A stretch of DNA of 6,685 bases from Candidatus Alcyoniella australis (GTDB lineage: Bacteria; Lernaellota; Lernaellaia; JAVCCG01; Alcyoniellaceae), in assembly GCA_030765605.1 (NCBI GenBank), contig JAVCCG010000116.1, forward strand, positions 1 to 6,685. The letters are read 5' to 3'. This document shows positions 5,637 through 6,685 of this stretch, piece after piece. Position 1 is the stretch's first letter, and each line of letters starts with the position of its first letter. Under the pieces are notes generated by a model. That model did not search any database and was not told the DNA's origin. It worked only from the letters and a program-made list of their open reading frames with translations. The translations under genes and the position numbers were made by a program.

Positions 5637-6685
5637 ATGAAGCAGGTGTTTTTCGCGGCCTCGGGCCGCGTGGAGATGCAACAGGTCCCGGCGCCCGCTC
5701 CCCAGGACGGGCGGGTGCTGGTGGAAGTCAGCCACTCGCTGGTGAGCACCGGCACCGAGCTGGCCGGAACCGCCAACGCCGACAGCATTGTGTTGCGCGT
5801 GCTCAAAGACCCGGCGCTGGCCAAGCGTGCGTTGGAGCACGCGGTGCAGTTCGGCCTGCGCGCGACCATCGAGCTGGCCGCGGGCACGGGCCCCAAATCG
5901 TTGTTCAGCATCGGCTACAGCGCTGCGGGACGGGTGGTGCATGCGCCTCAGGGCTGCGGCCATCGCTCGGGCGACCGTGTGGCAGTGGGCGGCGCGGGGT
6001 ACGCCAATCACGCGGAGTACGACAGTGTGCCGTTGCGGCTGACCGTGCCGGTCCCCACAGGCGTGTCAACGGCCGACGCCTGTTTTGCCACGGTGGGCGC
6101 CATCGCCATGCAGGGCGTGCGCCGCGCCGCGCCGGGCATCGGCGAGACCGTGGTGGTCTCGGGCCTGGGGCTGATCGGCCAGCTTACCTGTCAGATTCTG
6201 CTCGCCGGGGGCTGCCGCGTGATCGGCGTTGATCCGCTGGCCGACCGCCGTGAGCGGGCGCTGGAGGCCGGGGCCGTGGCCGCGCTGGAGCCCGGAGAGA
6301 ACGGTTACGCGAGGGCCGTGCTCGAACTGACCCAGGGGCAGGGGGCGGACGCGGCCATTGTCTGCGCCGCGAGCAGTTCCAGCGCGCCGCTGAACCAGGC
6401 GCTTAATGCCTGCCGCCGCAAGGGGCGGGTTGTGGCGGTGGGCGCGGTGGGCATGGAAATCGACCGCGCCGAGCTTTACGCCAAGGAACTCGATTTGCTG
6501 ATTTCGACCTCCTACGGCCCGGGCCGCTACGACCCGGTCTACGAGGAGCAAGGGCACGATTACCCCCTGGGGTACGTGCGCTGGACCGAACAGCGCAACA
6601 TGCAGTCGTTTATCGAGCTGGTCGCAACGGGCAAGATTCGGCCCTCGTCCCTGGTGACGCTCCAAGGGTCGCCCGAGGACGCGCC
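5637..6685 (+). CDS. Zinc-less medium-chain dehydrogenase-like oxidoreductase, cut by window end (probable bi-domain protein)
   Basis: The frame is open from ATG 5637 through all 349 codons to the edge. A GroES-like domain (about 1-150) is followed by a Rossmann domain with GLGLIG (176-181). D199 at the end of the second strand favours NAD(H). The substrate-side block SYGPGRYDPVYEEQG (292-306) and YVRWTEQRN (313-321) are, from memory, hallmarks of the 'bi-domain oxidoreductases' of polysaccharide loci. There an MDR-like half is fused to a Gfo/Idh/MocA half, which here would lie beyond the window. The catalytic-zinc Cys expected near residue 38 is absent (SLVSTGTEL, 34-42), as is the structural-zinc Cys cluster. 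The gene follows the GT4 gene by 15 nt, with GGGA 6 nt before the start. Precursor sugar oxidation or epimerisation is a reasonable but unproven role. A stand-alone zinc-independent dehydrogenase is the alternative. Confidence 0.85.
   Translation, partial: MKQVFFAASGRVEMQQVPAPAPQDGRVLVEVSHSLVSTGTELAGTANADSIVLRVLKDPALAKRALEHAVQFGLRATIELAAGTGPKSLFSIGYSAAGRVVHAPQGCGHRSGDRVAVGGAGYANHAEYDSVPLRLTVPVPTGVSTADACFATVGAIAMQGVRRAAPGIGETVVVSGLGLIGQLTCQILLAGGCRVIGVDPLADRRERALEAGAVAALEPGENGYARAVLELTQGQGADAAIVCAASSSSAPLNQALNACRRKGRVVAVGAVGMEIDRAELYAKELDLLISTSYGPGRYDPVYEEQGHDYPLGYVRWTEQRNMQSFIELVATGKIRPSSLVTLQGSPEDA

Overview
The window reads as part of a surface-polysaccharide or glycolipid assembly locus from a GC-rich Gram-negative-type bacterium. 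Coding regions are mostly about 60-70% GC, and GCG, CTG, CGC and GAC codons are favoured. Gene content and style would suit a deltaproteobacterial, myxococcal or related environmental lineage. That placement is a weak inference, because the window holds no rRNA, tRNA or marker gene.

Layout, left to right. Positions 1-384 hold no convincing gene but carry an unusual run of inverted repeats: a nested 10-bp helix around a small hairpin (70-146), two near-perfect GC-rich hairpins with 3-nt loops (154-184, 200-234), a perfect 22-bp palindrome (243-264) and a short hairpin (336-352). Next come two plus-strand genes, a family 2 glycosyltransferase of the polyprenyl-phosphate sugar transferase type (385-1128) and a small DUF2304-type membrane protein (1157-1537). 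They are joined by an 11-codon reading frame that overlaps both by ATGA. This pair converges, with no intergenic base at all, on two minus-strand family 4 glycosyltransferases (4095-2728, then 2731-1538) whose junction is another ATGA overlap. A 134-bp divergent intergenic region with an AT-rich island (about 4175-4187) separates them from two plus-strand genes: a third family 4 glycosyltransferase with an N-terminal hydrophobic segment (4230-5621), and the first 349 codons of a zinc-less medium-chain dehydrogenase-like protein (5637 to the window end). The latter resembles the N-terminal half of the 'bi-domain oxidoreductases' of polysaccharide clusters.

Working model (inference). The GT2/DUF2304 pair would load a sugar onto a lipid carrier or transfer it at the membrane. 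The three GT4 enzymes would add successive sugars to a lipid-linked or membrane-proximal acceptor. The oxidoreductase would supply or modify a nucleotide-sugar or uronic-acid precursor. Sugar identities cannot be read from sequence.

I see no unmistakable new system. The best candidate for something undescribed is the cluster of hairpins, with competing alternative pairings, in the leader at 70-352.
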